A DNA stretch of 64,000 nt from Andalucia godoyi. Its lineage: Eukaryota; Discoba; Jakobea; Jakobida; Andaluciidae. Both the position numbers and the translations under genes were made by a program. A model generated the notes under the pieces. It was given only the letters and a program-made list of their open reading frames with translations. It ran no database searches and was not told where the DNA came from. Location of the stretch: assembly GCA_009859145.1 (NCBI GenBank), contig VRVR01000051.1, positions 131,549-195,548 on the forward strand. Reading direction: 5' to 3'. Positions 40,054 to 49,200 of the stretch are shown one piece after another (position 1 is the stretch's first letter; each line of letters opens with the position of its first letter).

Positions 40054-40566
40054 TTACTTACTTGCAACGGGATGACTCATCTTTGGAGCAACGTTAAAAG
40101 ACGCAGAGGGGGAAGAGGAAAAGGAGGCATGGTCGCGTTGGAACCGCAGAATATCGCGTTCGATGCGCTCGCAGCGATCCTGGATCCACTCGATATGTGC
40201 CTTTTTGCGCAAAGCCTTGTTTTTGAGCTCGAGAGCCTGCTGCTCAGCTTGCCGAACACCCATCCGCAGCACCCTGTTTGTCTCTTCCATGCGCTGATTT
40301 GCAACACGCGCAAGCGCAAGTTCCCGAGTCGCCGTCTGCATGCTCTCTGGATTCCCTCGCGTCGACACGGACGCATGCTCACGATCTGCAGTCTGAAGAC
40401 GCACTAGCACACTGTGCGCTTGCTCGACGAAGTGGCGCAGTCGGTCAATGCGAGACTCGGTGGACACGAGCAGCCGCTCCGTCTCCAGCGACTCGCGATA
40501 CGTCTGGTCAATCGCACTCTGCAGCCCGTGTCGCTCCATTGTCGCCTGCGCATTTGTTGGGGTCAT
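40054..40566 (-). CDS. Small coiled-coil protein of unknown function
   Basis: 170 residues from ATG 40566. Residues ~20-65 and ~80-145 are helical with heptad spacing (ETERLLVSTESRIDRLRHFV; LELKNKALRKKAHIEWIQD). The tail is Ser-rich and disordered. A biogenesis or centrosomal adaptor is conceivable, but no family is recognised. Confidence 0.5.
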   Translation of the reverse strand: MTPTNAQATMERHGLQSAIDQTYRESLETERLLVSTESRIDRLRHFVEQAHSVLVRLQTADREHASVSTRGNPESMQTATRELALARVANQRMEETNRVLRMGVRQAEQQALELKNKALRKKAHIEWIQDRCERIERDILRFQRDHASFSSSPSASFNVAPKMSHPVASK

Positions 40567-40785
40567 GCAGCTATCGAGAGCGTTCGGGCATTGTTTTGGA
40601 CCGTGGTTCTCTTCTCGTTGTGGTGGGGGGCTACGACTGCTGCGTCGTGTTGTTATTGCTTTGATTTGTTGGCAAGGAAGTTGAGGAGGGTCAAGAGGTG
40701 GAGTTGATAAACTCCAAAATGAAAAACATTAAAAGAAAAAGGATGGAAAAAAAAATTTCCGGTTCAAAAGACAGGGACGAATGAT

Positions 40786-41211
40786 TTAAGCCTCGGCGGT
40801 CTGGGACTCCTCGCCCTTTCCTCCCTTGGTCTTCTTGGGCAAAAGCGCGTTGTTGATGCGGGGCAAGACACCTCCCTGCGAGATGGTGACGTTGGCCAAG
40901 AGGCGGTTGAGCTCCTCGTCGTGGCGGACCGCGAGCTGGATGTGTCTCGGGATGATGCGGGTCTTCTTGACCTCACGGGCTGCGTTTCCTGCAAGTTCGA
41001 GGACTTCGGCAGCAAGGTATTCGAGGACGGCAGCGAGGTACACGGGTGCTCCGGCTGCAACACGCTCGGCATACTGACCCTGCTTGAGGAAACGGGCAAT
41101 ACGGCCAACGGGGAACGAGAGGCCAGCCCGCTGAGAGCGGGAAACGGCCTTCTTGGAGGACTTTGCACGGTTGCCAGCGGGTTCGGCAGCAGGGGCGTTC
41201 TTGGGGGCCAT
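40786..41211 (-). CDS. Histone H2A
   Basis: 141 residues from ATG 41211. The H2A fold is unmistakable: [56 protein letters not shown], and the acidic patch in NDEELN-like HDEELNRLL. The basic N-terminal tail and GLLPKKT-type C-terminus are present. The end reads ...EESQTAEA, so there is an SQ but not the terminal SQ-E/D-hydrophobic of H2A.X. No H2B is beside it. The gene is divergent from the histidine phosphatase. Confidence 0.97.
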   Translation of the reverse strand: MAPKNAPAAEPAGNRAKSSKKAVSRSQRAGLSFPVGRIARFLKQGQYAERVAAGAPVYLAAVLEYLAAEVLELAGNAAREVKKTRIIPRHIQLAVRHDEELNRLLANVTISQGGVLPRINNALLPKKTKGGKGEESQTAEA

Positions 41212-41673
41212 CTTTGACTTTTTCTTGGGGGTGGGTGGGTTAGCGGGGTTAGTTTAAAAAAAGTTTGAGGTTTTGAAAACGAAAAAAATGAAAAAGAAAA
41301 AACAAAAGGAATCAAGAAACCGAAGATGGATAAAAGGAGAATTGGAATACTTATGGAGACACAAGAATGCTCGAAACAGGCTTTGCAGTAACCCGCCCAA
41401 AATGAAACTGGGCGCGGGACAGTCTTTTGCATGCGCCGTGCAAATGCATCAGTTGAGAGACTTGCCAGCGAGGTCGTGGGGGTTCGGCCATTTCCCCCAC
41501 CCGTCGCTTATTTCCTGTCGGTTTTCCATGAAATTTCTACGCTTCGGGCATTAAAAAATCCCCGAACGGCCGTCTTGGGCGAATGATTTACTTTATTATT
41601 ATTATTATTATTATTATTATTTTGAAAACGGGGTTTTCTCCTCGTTGTTGCAGTACGATGATTGTGCGAATCG
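41212..41673. promoter_or_regulatory. Divergent promoter region, H2A and histidine phosphatase
   Basis: About 460 bases between the two divergent ATGs. It holds a TTA repeat at 41586-41622 and a GC-rich middle. I can name no specific factor site. Confidence 0.35.
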
Positions 41674-42429
41674 ATGCAGACGGGCATGCGAATATCGCTG
41701 ATTCGGCATGGGGAAACGGAAGCGAATGCACAGAGTGTCATTCAGGGACACGGTGATAGTCCGCTTACCTCTCGCGGTCATTTGCAGTGCAAAGCGCTGT
41801 GTCACTACCTCGTTTCCGAGGGCATTCAGTTTGATGCAATGTATGTTTCGGATCTCGGAAGGACGCAGACGACCGCATCGTATCTTTTACAATCTGTGAA
41901 GCGTGCTCAGAATGAAGATGCCAACTCTGCTGATCCGAGTCGGTCGGCGCTTGTCGTGCTGGACAGCAGGCTTCGCGAGCGGCGATTTGAAAAGGAACAG
42001 GGTCACAGTGGGAATCCAGAGTCGGAGTCGATGGAAAAGGTGTGGATGCGAGCAGTGTCCATGCTGTGCACTGTGGTTTCCAGACATGCCAATCATAAGA
42101 ATCTGCACCAGCACCAGCACCAGCACCAGCACCACGTGGCATTGGTCACACATGGGGGATGGATCGCATGTGTGCTGAAGAACCTGCATGTCAAGATGTT
42201 TGGCTTCCCTCGCAATGCATCGATTTCCACGCTCCAATTCACATCCTCCCTCTTCATGGACTCGGACCGTATTGCGCATCAGCTGCGAAACATGCACGTG
42301 AGCAAGGACTGTCTCCAAGTGCTCAGGATGAACCACCAACCAAAATACCGTGACCCAAAACAGCGGACTCTCGAGGCCTTCGTCTTCCATCCACAAACCG
42401 AGAAACAACCAGACACGGATGGAGAGTGA
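41674..42429 (+). CDS. Histidine phosphatase (phosphoglycerate mutase-like)
   Basis: 251 residues from ATG 41674; a second ATG four codons on (MRISLIRHGE) is equally possible. The RHGE motif (phospho-accepting His), 'SDLGRTQTTA', LRERRFE and the second catalytic His in ALVTHGGW are all present, as in branch-1 histidine phosphatases. A six-base repeat codes HQHQHQHQ before the second His motif. The substrate cannot be told: TIGAR-like or broad-specificity sugar phosphatases are closest in layout. It converges on DXO, with 52 bases between the stops. Confidence 0.88.
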   Translation: MQTGMRISLIRHGETEANAQSVIQGHGDSPLTSRGHLQCKALCHYLVSEGIQFDAMYVSDLGRTQTTASYLLQSVKRAQNEDANSADPSRSALVVLDSRLRERRFEKEQGHSGNPESESMEKVWMRAVSMLCTVVSRHANHKNLHQHQHQHQHHVALVTHGGWIACVLKNLHVKMFGFPRNASISTLQFTSSLFMDSDRIAHQLRNMHVSKDCLQVLRMNHQPKYRDPKQRTLEAFVFHPQTEKQPDTDGE

Positions 42430-42481
42430 GTGGGTGGAGAAGGAAGAAGAAAAGGGCACTCCCCTTGGATCATGTTCTCCG

Positions 42482-43684
42482 CTATGCAGACGAAGAGGAA
42501 GAGGATGGCTCAAAGAGCGAGTCGACGTGCTGTCGGAACCACGCGGGAACCACACGATGCTGGGGCTCGCTTTCTTGGTAGATGCGCACGCTGCCGTCCG
42601 AGTCGCCGTCGGATCTGGAAACGTTGCAGAACTCAACCTTGTAAACGACACCCTCTTTCTTGCAATTTCTCGAAATAATGTTCAGAAATGCGACAATGTT
42701 TCGCAGCGAATAGTACGCATCAAACCGGTACTTATCCGGGAGGCTCTCGACATCCTCGTCCACGACTTGCACAACCTGGCCCTCTGCATTCCGCATTCCA
42801 ACAATAAGTGTCGGCACATTCGCCAGAAAACACTGGACCCATGCCTTGCGCAGCTTTCGAAACGGGACATTACGAAGCCCAGGTCCTTGTCCTTGTCCTT
42901 GTCCATATCCTTGTCCTTGTCCATGCGAACTGTCCGATTTCCAGCACTTAATTTCAATCGGCCTTCCTTGCGAATCCATGGCGTCCATTTCCGCACCCAT
43001 TGCGATCAAGTAGTCGTTAGCGAGCCGCACTCCAATCACCTGACAGTGCTGCTCGGACGACACGGCAATGGCATTCTCGGGCACTGTGGTCGCTGCGCTG
43101 GAAGCAGCGACACACATGGACTCCCAGATCCTTCCCATTTTCGACTCGTCGGTTTCGTCCTCGCCGTCTGTCTTCCCACTGTCCACGATGTCCAGCACAA
43201 GGACGCCGCGGAATACTTCCACGCAGACTGCAAAGGGCGAGTCGGCCGCAGCCATCTTGTTCAAATTGTTGCGAAACGTCAGCACCTGCATTTGCTGGAA
43301 GAGTCTTTTCAGGTGTTTGTATGCGGACAGAGCCTTCAGGAGTGGCTCCAGAGAAGAATCGTTCGGGGGAGACACATAGTCAAACAGATGTGGGCGCAGA
43401 GAAATCGGGAACTGAGAGTGGTGTGGTGGCCGGAACCGCTTCGCAGCACCGTACGACGACAGCTCAATCGGCATGTGCACAGGCACGCGCAAAGGCACCC
43501 CGGACCGCGACAGGGACAGCACAGTCTCAAACAGCAACATCGAGCACCCATCCTCATCCACACCCGCACCCGCACCATTCATGTTCACGTCCATGTCTCG
43601 ACTCGTCTTTGCTCGCTCGAATGCCAACGGAGTGTGCCTTCTTCGAATGCTGGTCTTTTCGGTCTTTCGCACACCGCATTGCAT
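42482..43684 (-). CDS. DXO/Rai1-type 5' RNA decapping exonuclease
   Basis: 400 residues from ATG 43684; ATG at residue 31 (MDVNMNGAG) may be the true start, because the first 50 residues look disordered. The DXO catalytic motifs are in order: Arg in FRNNLNKM (motif I), Glu in VCVEVF (motif II), EMD in GAEMDAMD (about 231, motif III) and EIK in PIEIKCWK (about 243, motif IV). 'KAWVQCFLANVPTLIVGMRN' follows, as in DXO/Dom3Z. These enzymes remove incomplete, unmethylated or NAD caps and degrade the RNA 5'-3' (family knowledge). A GQ/GY dipeptide repeat sits just after motif IV. Confidence 0.87.
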   Translation of the reverse strand: MQCGVRKTEKTSIRRRHTPLAFERAKTSRDMDVNMNGAGAGVDEDGCSMLLFETVLSLSRSGVPLRVPVHMPIELSSYGAAKRFRPPHHSQFPISLRPHLFDYVSPPNDSSLEPLLKALSAYKHLKRLFQQMQVLTFRNNLNKMAAADSPFAVCVEVFRGVLVLDIVDSGKTDGEDETDESKMGRIWESMCVAASSAATTVPENAIAVSSEQHCQVIGVRLANDYLIAMGAEMDAMDSQGRPIEIKCWKSDSSHGQGQGYGQGQGQGPGLRNVPFRKLRKAWVQCFLANVPTLIVGMRNAEGQVVQVVDEDVESLPDKYRFDAYYSLRNIVAFLNIISRNCKKEGVVYKVEFCNVSRSDGDSDGSVRIYQESEPQHRVVPAWFRQHVDSLFEPSSSSSSA

Positions 43685-43810
43685 CTGCGCAAGGGGCCTC
43701 GCGGTCTACGACAGAAGAGGGCTCTTGGATTTTGGATCTACAGCAGGTTCCGGACGCTTGACAACGTTGCACATCAAACAATACGATTTTCTTACCTTAA
43801 TCATGTCTAG

Positions 43811-44147
43811 AAAAATTTCTTCATTCTTCACGTTTTCTTTCATTCTACCACTTTCTGTTTATTTGTGTTTTATAATCGAACTCTCAAGCAGCACCTTTCA
43901 TCAGAGACAAAAACAAAACATCTCATGGCTCCAAAAAAGAGGGGATCTTCCCAACAAACTCAAACCGGCCATGCTCGAAGATAGCGAGAACCAAGAAAAC
44001 CCCGTTGATCTTCTCTCGTCAGAGGCGGAGAGCAAGAAGAAGCGATGACCCTTTTGATGCAGAGGTGGTGCTCTCCCCAAACTGGATCTATCTTCGGTGA
44101 CAGCTCAGCCGATGATGATCAATAATGATTCATGTTTTGGCGAGCGG
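43811..44147 (+). repeat. Dispersed repeat family B, copy 2
   Basis: Aligns by eye along its length with 10692-11016. Here the coding-like frame is better kept: ...LPNKLKPAMLEDSENQENP, then VDLLSSEAESKKKR and a TGA. The basic start after the shared ATG (43925) reads MAPKKRGSS in another frame. It ends about 110 bases from the PDX2 stop. Confidence 0.7.
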
Positions 44148-44259
44148 TTACTTGGGAGAGGTTTAAAAAGAGGAATTAATGTATACCTCCTATATGTCTA
44201 GATAGTAAGAAAATAAAAGCAAAACAAAACAATAACAAAGCACGACTGCAAAGAAAGTG

Positions 44260-44895
44260 CTACCTGCTGAGTTTATCCTTGTGGACGATATCGACAAAGA
44301 GGCTGTGGAACCTCGAGTCAGTTTCGCAGAGCTCTGGATGGAACACACAGCCGAGTTTATTTCCCTGCCGGACGGCCACGATGACGTCGCCGTACCGCGC
44401 GAGGACCTCGACATCGTCTCCGAGGGTTCTGAGAATTGCCGGAGCACGGATAAAGATTGCTCGCATCTTGCCGATTCCATGCACCTCCAAGTCTGTCTCA
44501 AACGACTGGATCTGACGGCCAAAGTAGTTGCGCGCGGTTTCGACATGCAGTCCTCCAATCAGCCCCTGTCCTCCGTTTTTCTGATGGTCGACCTTGTCTG
44601 ACAAGAGAATGCAGCCCGCGCATGTCCCCCACACTGGTCTTTTCAGCTCGTTTGCAAAACGCGAGAGCTGCGCAAAGAGCCCATCTGGCTCTGCAATCAG
44701 CGCCATCGACGTGGACTCCCCACCGGGTATAATCAGCCCGTCGCACTTCTCAAGCTCTGCACTCGTCCGAACCTCTGCCACACTTAGCCAAGGACACGTC
44801 GTCGCAGCAAGACGCCTCAGATGCTCCACATGCTCCGCAAACGCTCCCTGCAACGAAAGCACGCCAATCACAATCGCACCCGCACTCCCACTCAT
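44260..44895 (-). CDS. PDX2: PDX2/SNO glutaminase subunit of PLP synthase
   Basis: 211 residues from ATG 44895; the frame is open a little further but MSGSAGAIVIGVLSLQGAF is the family start. Class I glutamine amidotransferase features: 'LIIPGGESTSMALI', the nucleophile Cys in GTCAGCILLS (about 91) and the His-Glu pair in FHPELCETD (about 185). It releases ammonia from glutamine and channels it to PDX1 (family knowledge). The divergent neighbour is PDX1 itself. Confidence 0.96.
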   Translation of the reverse strand: MSGSAGAIVIGVLSLQGAFAEHVEHLRRLAATTCPWLSVAEVRTSAELEKCDGLIIPGGESTSMALIAEPDGLFAQLSRFANELKRPVWGTCAGCILLSDKVDHQKNGGQGLIGGLHVETARNYFGRQIQSFETDLEVHGIGKMRAIFIRAPAILRTLGDDVEVLARYGDVIVAVRQGNKLGCVFHPELCETDSRFHSLFVDIVHKDKLSR

Positions 44896-45448
44896 GATGT
44901 ACACAACCGCAGGAAAAAGACGCTCTTTTTTAATAATCCACTTCAACCAGATAAATAAGAATCATACAAAACAACAACCATGCATAAGCAGATGCTCATA
45001 AAATAAAAACAAAACAAACAAACAGACTATAGAAAATGCATATATAAAAAAATAAAGCATGCCGGAGACACGTACTCTTCTGAATTTTTTTATTTAATTA
45101 AAATATCTGTGTCTCACTCACTCGTCGATCGTCTTCGACATGGAAAGTCCCGACGGGTTCAGGAAATTGAAGTTGAATCCGCCGGGAAAAACAAGCTCCT
45201 TTTCCCAGACAGTGAATTTCCGACTTTTCTCCGAAAATTCAAAGTTCGTGTCTCGCCCTCGACGTTCTTCTTCATTCTTTCTTTATATTTCATTCATTCT
45301 CTATGTTTCCTGTGTTTTCTTTTTCTTTTTCTTTTTCTTTTTCTTCCTCTTCTTTCGTTTATTACTCAGGTTTTTTATTATTATATTTATTTCGCCTTGG
45401 GTTCTGACTGGGTTGTAGAACCACGGGAAGAAAAGAAGAGAACACACA

Positions 45449-45490
<42 letters not shown>
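44896..45490. promoter_or_regulatory. Shared divergent promoter region of PDX2 and PDX1
   Basis: 595 bases between the two ATGs. AT-rich on the PDX2 side, pyrimidine-rich at 45240-45370 on the PDX1 side, and CA then GA dinucleotide repeats at 45442-45490 that touch the PDX1 ATG. The arrangement suggests co-regulation of the two subunits. I can name no operator. Confidence 0.5.
45442..45490. repeat. (CA)n(GA)n microsatellite in the PDX1 leader
   Basis: About 12 CA followed by about 12 GA units, ending directly at ATG 45491, so it is probably transcribed as the 5' untranslated region. Confidence 0.9.
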
Positions 45491-46417
45491 ATGTCGACTG
45501 AAGGTAGTGTGGTGAAGAGTTCGCGAGCGACGAAAGTGGGGCTTGCAAAGATGCTTCGTGGAGTGATTATGGACGTGATGAATGTTGAGCAGGCGCGGAT
45601 TGCCGAGGAAGCGGGGGCTGTGGCAGTGATGGCGCTTGAGCGGATTCCGGCAGACATCCGTACAGCGGGCGGAGTATCGCGGATGAGTGATCCGCAGATG
45701 ATCAAGGAGATTTGCGCAGCGGTGACGATTCCTGTGATGGCGAAGTGCCGGATTGGACACTTTGTCGAGGCGCAGATTCTGCAGGAGATCGGCGTGGACT
45801 ACATTGACGAGTCCGAGGTTCTTACTCCTGCAGACGATGAAAACCACATCAACAAGCATGCGTTCCAGGTCCCGTTTGTGTGCGGATGCCGGAACCTTGG
45901 TGAAGCGCTGCGCAGAATCGCAGAGGGTGCCGCGATGATCCGCACCAAGGGAGAGGCTGGCACAGGGAACGTCGTTGAGGCCGTCCGTCACATGCGCACG
46001 CTGCACAGGGAAATCAGACAGCTGCAGGGAATGGACGACTCGGAAATCTACACATATGCAAAGACCATCCAGGCCCCCGTCGAGCTTGTCGCAGAGTGCA
46101 AGCGTCTTGGGAAGTTGCCGGTCATTAACTTTGCAGCCGGCGGTGTCGCGACTCCCGCCGACGCTGCGATGTGCATGCAGCTTGGAATGGACGGCGTCTT
46201 TGTTGGCTCGGGAATCTTCAAGTCTGGGAACCCGGCGGCGAGAGCCCGGGCAATTGTCCAGGCTGTCACGCACTACAAGGACCCCAAGATCATTGCACAG
46301 GTCTCCGAGGGGCTCGGCGAGGCAATGGTGGGAATAACGGGCGACAGTCTCAAGCAGAGGTGGGCCGATCGAGAGCCAGGAAACATGCCCGGTTCATCAT
46401 GGGCTCAAAAATACTGA
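45491..46417 (+). CDS. PDX1: PDX1/SNZ pyridoxal 5'-phosphate synthase subunit
   Basis: 308 residues from ATG 45491. Near-textbook PDX1: [38 protein letters not shown], the active-site Lys in MAKCRIGHF (about 84), [12 protein letters not shown], the second Lys in [10 protein letters not shown] (about 152) and '[20 protein letters not shown]', with the phosphate site [11 protein letters not shown]. It builds PLP from ribose 5-phosphate, glyceraldehyde 3-phosphate and ammonia in a 12-mer with PDX2 (family knowledge). The C-terminus is complete. Downstream lies L-galactose dehydrogenase in the same direction. Confidence 0.98.
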   Translation: MSTEGSVVKSSRATKVGLAKMLRGVIMDVMNVEQARIAEEAGAVAVMALERIPADIRTAGGVSRMSDPQMIKEICAAVTIPVMAKCRIGHFVEAQILQEIGVDYIDESEVLTPADDENHINKHAFQVPFVCGCRNLGEALRRIAEGAAMIRTKGEAGTGNVVEAVRHMRTLHREIRQLQGMDDSEIYTYAKTIQAPVELVAECKRLGKLPVINFAAGGVATPADAAMCMQLGMDGVFVGSGIFKSGNPAARARAIVQAVTHYKDPKIIAQVSEGLGEAMVGITGDSLKQRWADREPGNMPGSSWAQKY

Positions 46418-46837
46418 GTGACGTGACTGTAGTCGATGCCTCCTACGAGAGTCGGGCCACTCGAATCGAAGAGTAAAAAATGGAGAAAGAAGTACTGGAA
46501 ATGGACACACGCCTACATTGCACACTAACCACGGATAATCATCGCTGATCACCCATAATCAATGTAGCAACCCAACAACATGCATAATGCAACGCGGCGG
46601 CGTGTTTATATAGGGATTTCATGATCAAAATGGGGGCGAAACGAATCGGGCATCGTGTGACGGAGCTGTTAACATAGCAAAAGCATGTGCATGGCGCGTG
46701 GCAGTGTTTTTGTTTACGTGCGCTTTAGGTTGCTTCATCATATCGCAATTAGTAGCAGCGGTGTTTTGCTCTGTTCTTCTTCATTCTCTCTTTTCGCAGG
46801 ATTTGTTTTCCTCGGATATACATCCACACACACACAT

Positions 46838-46890
<53 letters not shown>

Positions 46891-46943
46891 CGTGCATCCA
46901 TCCATCCATCCATCCGCGATAAAATATACAGCCAACACAGAGA
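46418..46943. other. Intergenic region, PDX1 to L-galactose dehydrogenase
   Basis: No gene seen. A complex CA/TA/ATCC microsatellite at 46825-46914 lies 30 bases before the next ATG. Confidence 0.5.
46825..46914. repeat. (CA)n(TA)n(ATCC)n compound microsatellite
   Basis: Three adjacent repeat types, about 90 bases in total, in the probable leader of the dehydrogenase gene. Confidence 0.9.
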
Positions 46944-47984
46944 ATGGAAATGCACAAGGAGCAGGGCGCAAAAGATATGAAGAGTTCGTTAATTGGGTTT
47001 GGAGCATCGCCGCTTGGGGGGATGATGGGCGAGATGAATCTGTCGATTGCAAAGCGGGCGGTGTCGACGGCGCTTGCGCATTCGATATCACAATTTGACA
47101 CGTCTCCGTACTATGGGAATTCCGAGTCTGTGCTTGGCGAGTGTCTGACCGGCATTCCGCGTTCGTCGTACACAGTGTGCACGAAATGCGGGAGATATCC
47201 GGGGGGCGAGTTCGACTACTCGGCCTCGCGAGTGACGTCCTCTGTTCTCTCGTCGATTGAGAAGCTACGATGCACGTACCTTGATCTTGTTCTCGTGCAC
47301 GACATTGAGTTTGCCGACTCGCTGGATCAGATCGTCCATGAAACGCTCCCTGCGCTCCAGAAGCTCCGCGAACGAGGTCTGGTCAAGCGACTTGGGATCT
47401 CGGCGTATCCACTGCACGTGCTTCGGTACGTTGCCGAGCGAGCCGTCGACCCGCGTCTCGATGTCGTTCTTACATACTGCCATCTGAACCTCGCAGACAC
47501 TTCGCTGCTGCCCGAACTCGAGTTTTACAGAAAGCGGTCCATCAAGCTGATCGTCGCATCGGTGCTTTCCATGGGCCTCTTCTCTACCAAGGGACCGCAG
47601 AGCTGGCATCCCGCGTCCGAGAAACTCAAGGCCGCGTGCGCTGATGTTCGAGCCGAGTGTGCAGTGCGCGGCGTCAATGTCTCCGCGTATGCCTTGCGCT
47701 GGGCTCTCGATGCCGTGCACGGATACAACCAGGAGTGTCACCGTGGCTGTATGAATGACAGTAGCAATCGCGATGACAATGACAATGGCGATGCGATCGA
47801 GAGCGTGCTGGTTGGGTTTGCGTCCGAGGAAGAGGTTCTGCAGGCAGTCGAGGTTTGTGACGGCAGGGAGTCGACCGCTTCGGCACTTCCAGACGCTAAT
47901 CTGCGCGATTGGATCCGCAGACGACTCGACAGTGTGCCTTCATCCGACCGCACCTGGCCATCTGGCAAGCATCCCCCGTCCTAA
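46944..47984 (+). CDS. L-galactose dehydrogenase-like aldo-keto reductase
   Basis: 346 residues from ATG 46944. AKR catalytic residues: Asp and Tyr in FDTSPYYGNSE (about 51-56), Lys in CTKCGRYPGG (about 79) and His in LVLVHDIEFADSLDQIV (about 118). GFGASPLGGMMGE at the N-terminus, 'DVVLTYCHLNLADTSLL' and GPQSWHPAS are the wording of plant L-galactose dehydrogenase, which makes L-galactono-1,4-lactone for ascorbate (family knowledge). A D-arabinose or other aldose dehydrogenase of the same subgroup is the main alternative. A short Asp/Asn insertion (about 272-290) is local. Confidence 0.85.
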   Translation: MEMHKEQGAKDMKSSLIGFGASPLGGMMGEMNLSIAKRAVSTALAHSISQFDTSPYYGNSESVLGECLTGIPRSSYTVCTKCGRYPGGEFDYSASRVTSSVLSSIEKLRCTYLDLVLVHDIEFADSLDQIVHETLPALQKLRERGLVKRLGISAYPLHVLRYVAERAVDPRLDVVLTYCHLNLADTSLLPELEFYRKRSIKLIVASVLSMGLFSTKGPQSWHPASEKLKAACADVRAECAVRGVNVSAYALRWALDAVHGYNQECHRGCMNDSSNRDDNDNGDAIESVLVGFASEEEVLQAVEVCDGRESTASALPDANLRDWIRRRLDSVPSSDRTWPSGKHPPS

Positions 47985-48152
47985 TCACACAGTCACCATC
48001 ATCATCATCATCATCATCACAGCGTTCACCTCTTTCACGATGTCCAACCAGGGAGTGTTTGAAGTTTACGACGACGCGTGGTAATAAATATGGTACAGTA
48101 CAACAATGACATTAAAAAAATAAAATAAATAACAATGCTTGGGCGATGGATG
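47985..48152. other. Short spacer with ATC repeat and 14-codon frame
   Basis: A CAT/ATC repeat at 47996-48020, then ATG 48040 opening a 14-codon frame (MSNQGVFEVYDDAW) that ends in TAA-TAA, overlapping an AATAAA. It is too short to call a gene. Confidence 0.3.
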
Positions 48153-48701
48153 TCACGGACGATACGTCGCGTTTGCGGAGAATGCAGTGGTTCTGCGCGA
48201 GGCTCGTCGGCCGCCGCTGCGTAACATGGCACTTGCTTCGAGTCTTTCGAGGTCGACGGCGAGACCGAGGGCAGGGTCTTTCCGCGGCGCAGACGCAGAT
48301 GCTGTCGTGCTTGCGGGCGACGGAGAAGCAGAGGACAGCGGGAGACCGACGATGCGAGCTTGTCCCACCATGTAGTCGTAGATGTGCTCGAGATGGAACT
48401 GCAAAGCAAGCGAGCGAAACTCGCTGTCAGATTCCAAGAGTCTCTTAACCGTCGTCACATCAAATAATTTGGAGTGGGAGCGCACGAGCCCGTCGACCGT
48501 CTGTCTCGCAAGTGCATCCAGCCGTTTTCGCGCGAACCGCATCTGCTCCACTCGCTCCACCGCACTCGCATCCCGTCGCGCAAAACAGCCCATTTCCCGC
48601 GACCGTAGTTCAGCCTCGGTCGGAACTATAGCCGCCGAGCTTGCAGCATTCGATCGAGTTCGAAGAAGCACCCGACGCAATGTAAGCGGCCGTTCTCCCA
48701 T
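48153..48701 (-). CDS. Helical protein of unknown function
   Basis: 182 residues from ATG 48701 (MGERPLTLRRVLLRTRS). An Arg-rich first 20 residues could be a mitochondrial presequence. Residues 30-115 are helical with charge pattern (PTEAELRSREMGCFARRD; RFARKRLDALARQTVDGL; 'RSLALQFHLEHIYDYMVGQA'). The rest is Ala/Ser/Pro-rich. No family recognised. Confidence 0.5.
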   Translation of the reverse strand: MGERPLTLRRVLLRTRSNAASSAAIVPTEAELRSREMGCFARRDASAVERVEQMRFARKRLDALARQTVDGLVRSHSKLFDVTTVKRLLESDSEFRSLALQFHLEHIYDYMVGQARIVGLPLSSASPSPASTTASASAPRKDPALGLAVDLERLEASAMLRSGGRRASRRTTAFSANATYRP

Positions 48702-49200
48702 ATCCCAACTACCGGTCCGTATTGTACTTTGCCACAAACAACAACAACAACAAACAACAAGCAACACGCAACACGCAAATAAACAAACAATGCCGATGTT
48801 TCTTCTTCCTTCTTGTCTTCCCTTGTCCTGTTCGCAGATCGTCTATAGTAAAAACCGCACTATCCGGATGCATACGCAATAAGAAGCCATCTCAAAAATC
48901 CAAAGAAACCGTTTGTCAATGGGATTTTTGTGACTGCTTTTTTAATTTTTTACGACAGCTACATCACTGCTGCTTTATCGACCGTAGTTACGTCCTTATG
49001 GCATGCACTCCTTTCTCTTTTTTTTCTTCGCTCTTTCCCGTAGTTCGATTCCTTTTAGCGTTCTCTCTCTCTCTCTCTGTCTCGGTCTCTGTCTCTCGTT
49101 TTCGTAATTGTTTTCGTTCTTACTGGTTTCGGTGTATGAATGTTTATATTTTTGAATTTTGGATTTGAAATTTTTTGTTTTGTGAGTTGGCGGGAAGGGA
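48702..49200. other. Divergent intergenic region, no gene seen
   Basis: Between the unknown minus-strand gene and UTP6. CAA repeats at 48740-48765 and a CT repeat at 49063-49080. Probably both promoters. Confidence 0.4.

Noticed and set aside
42350-43810. 486-codon plus-strand frame opposite DXO
   Set aside because: DXO on the minus strand carries all four catalytic motifs; the opposite frame is Arg/His-rich antisense.
45362-46273. 303-codon minus-strand frame opposite PDX1
   Set aside because: PDX1 is certain; the antisense frame has no recognisable domain.
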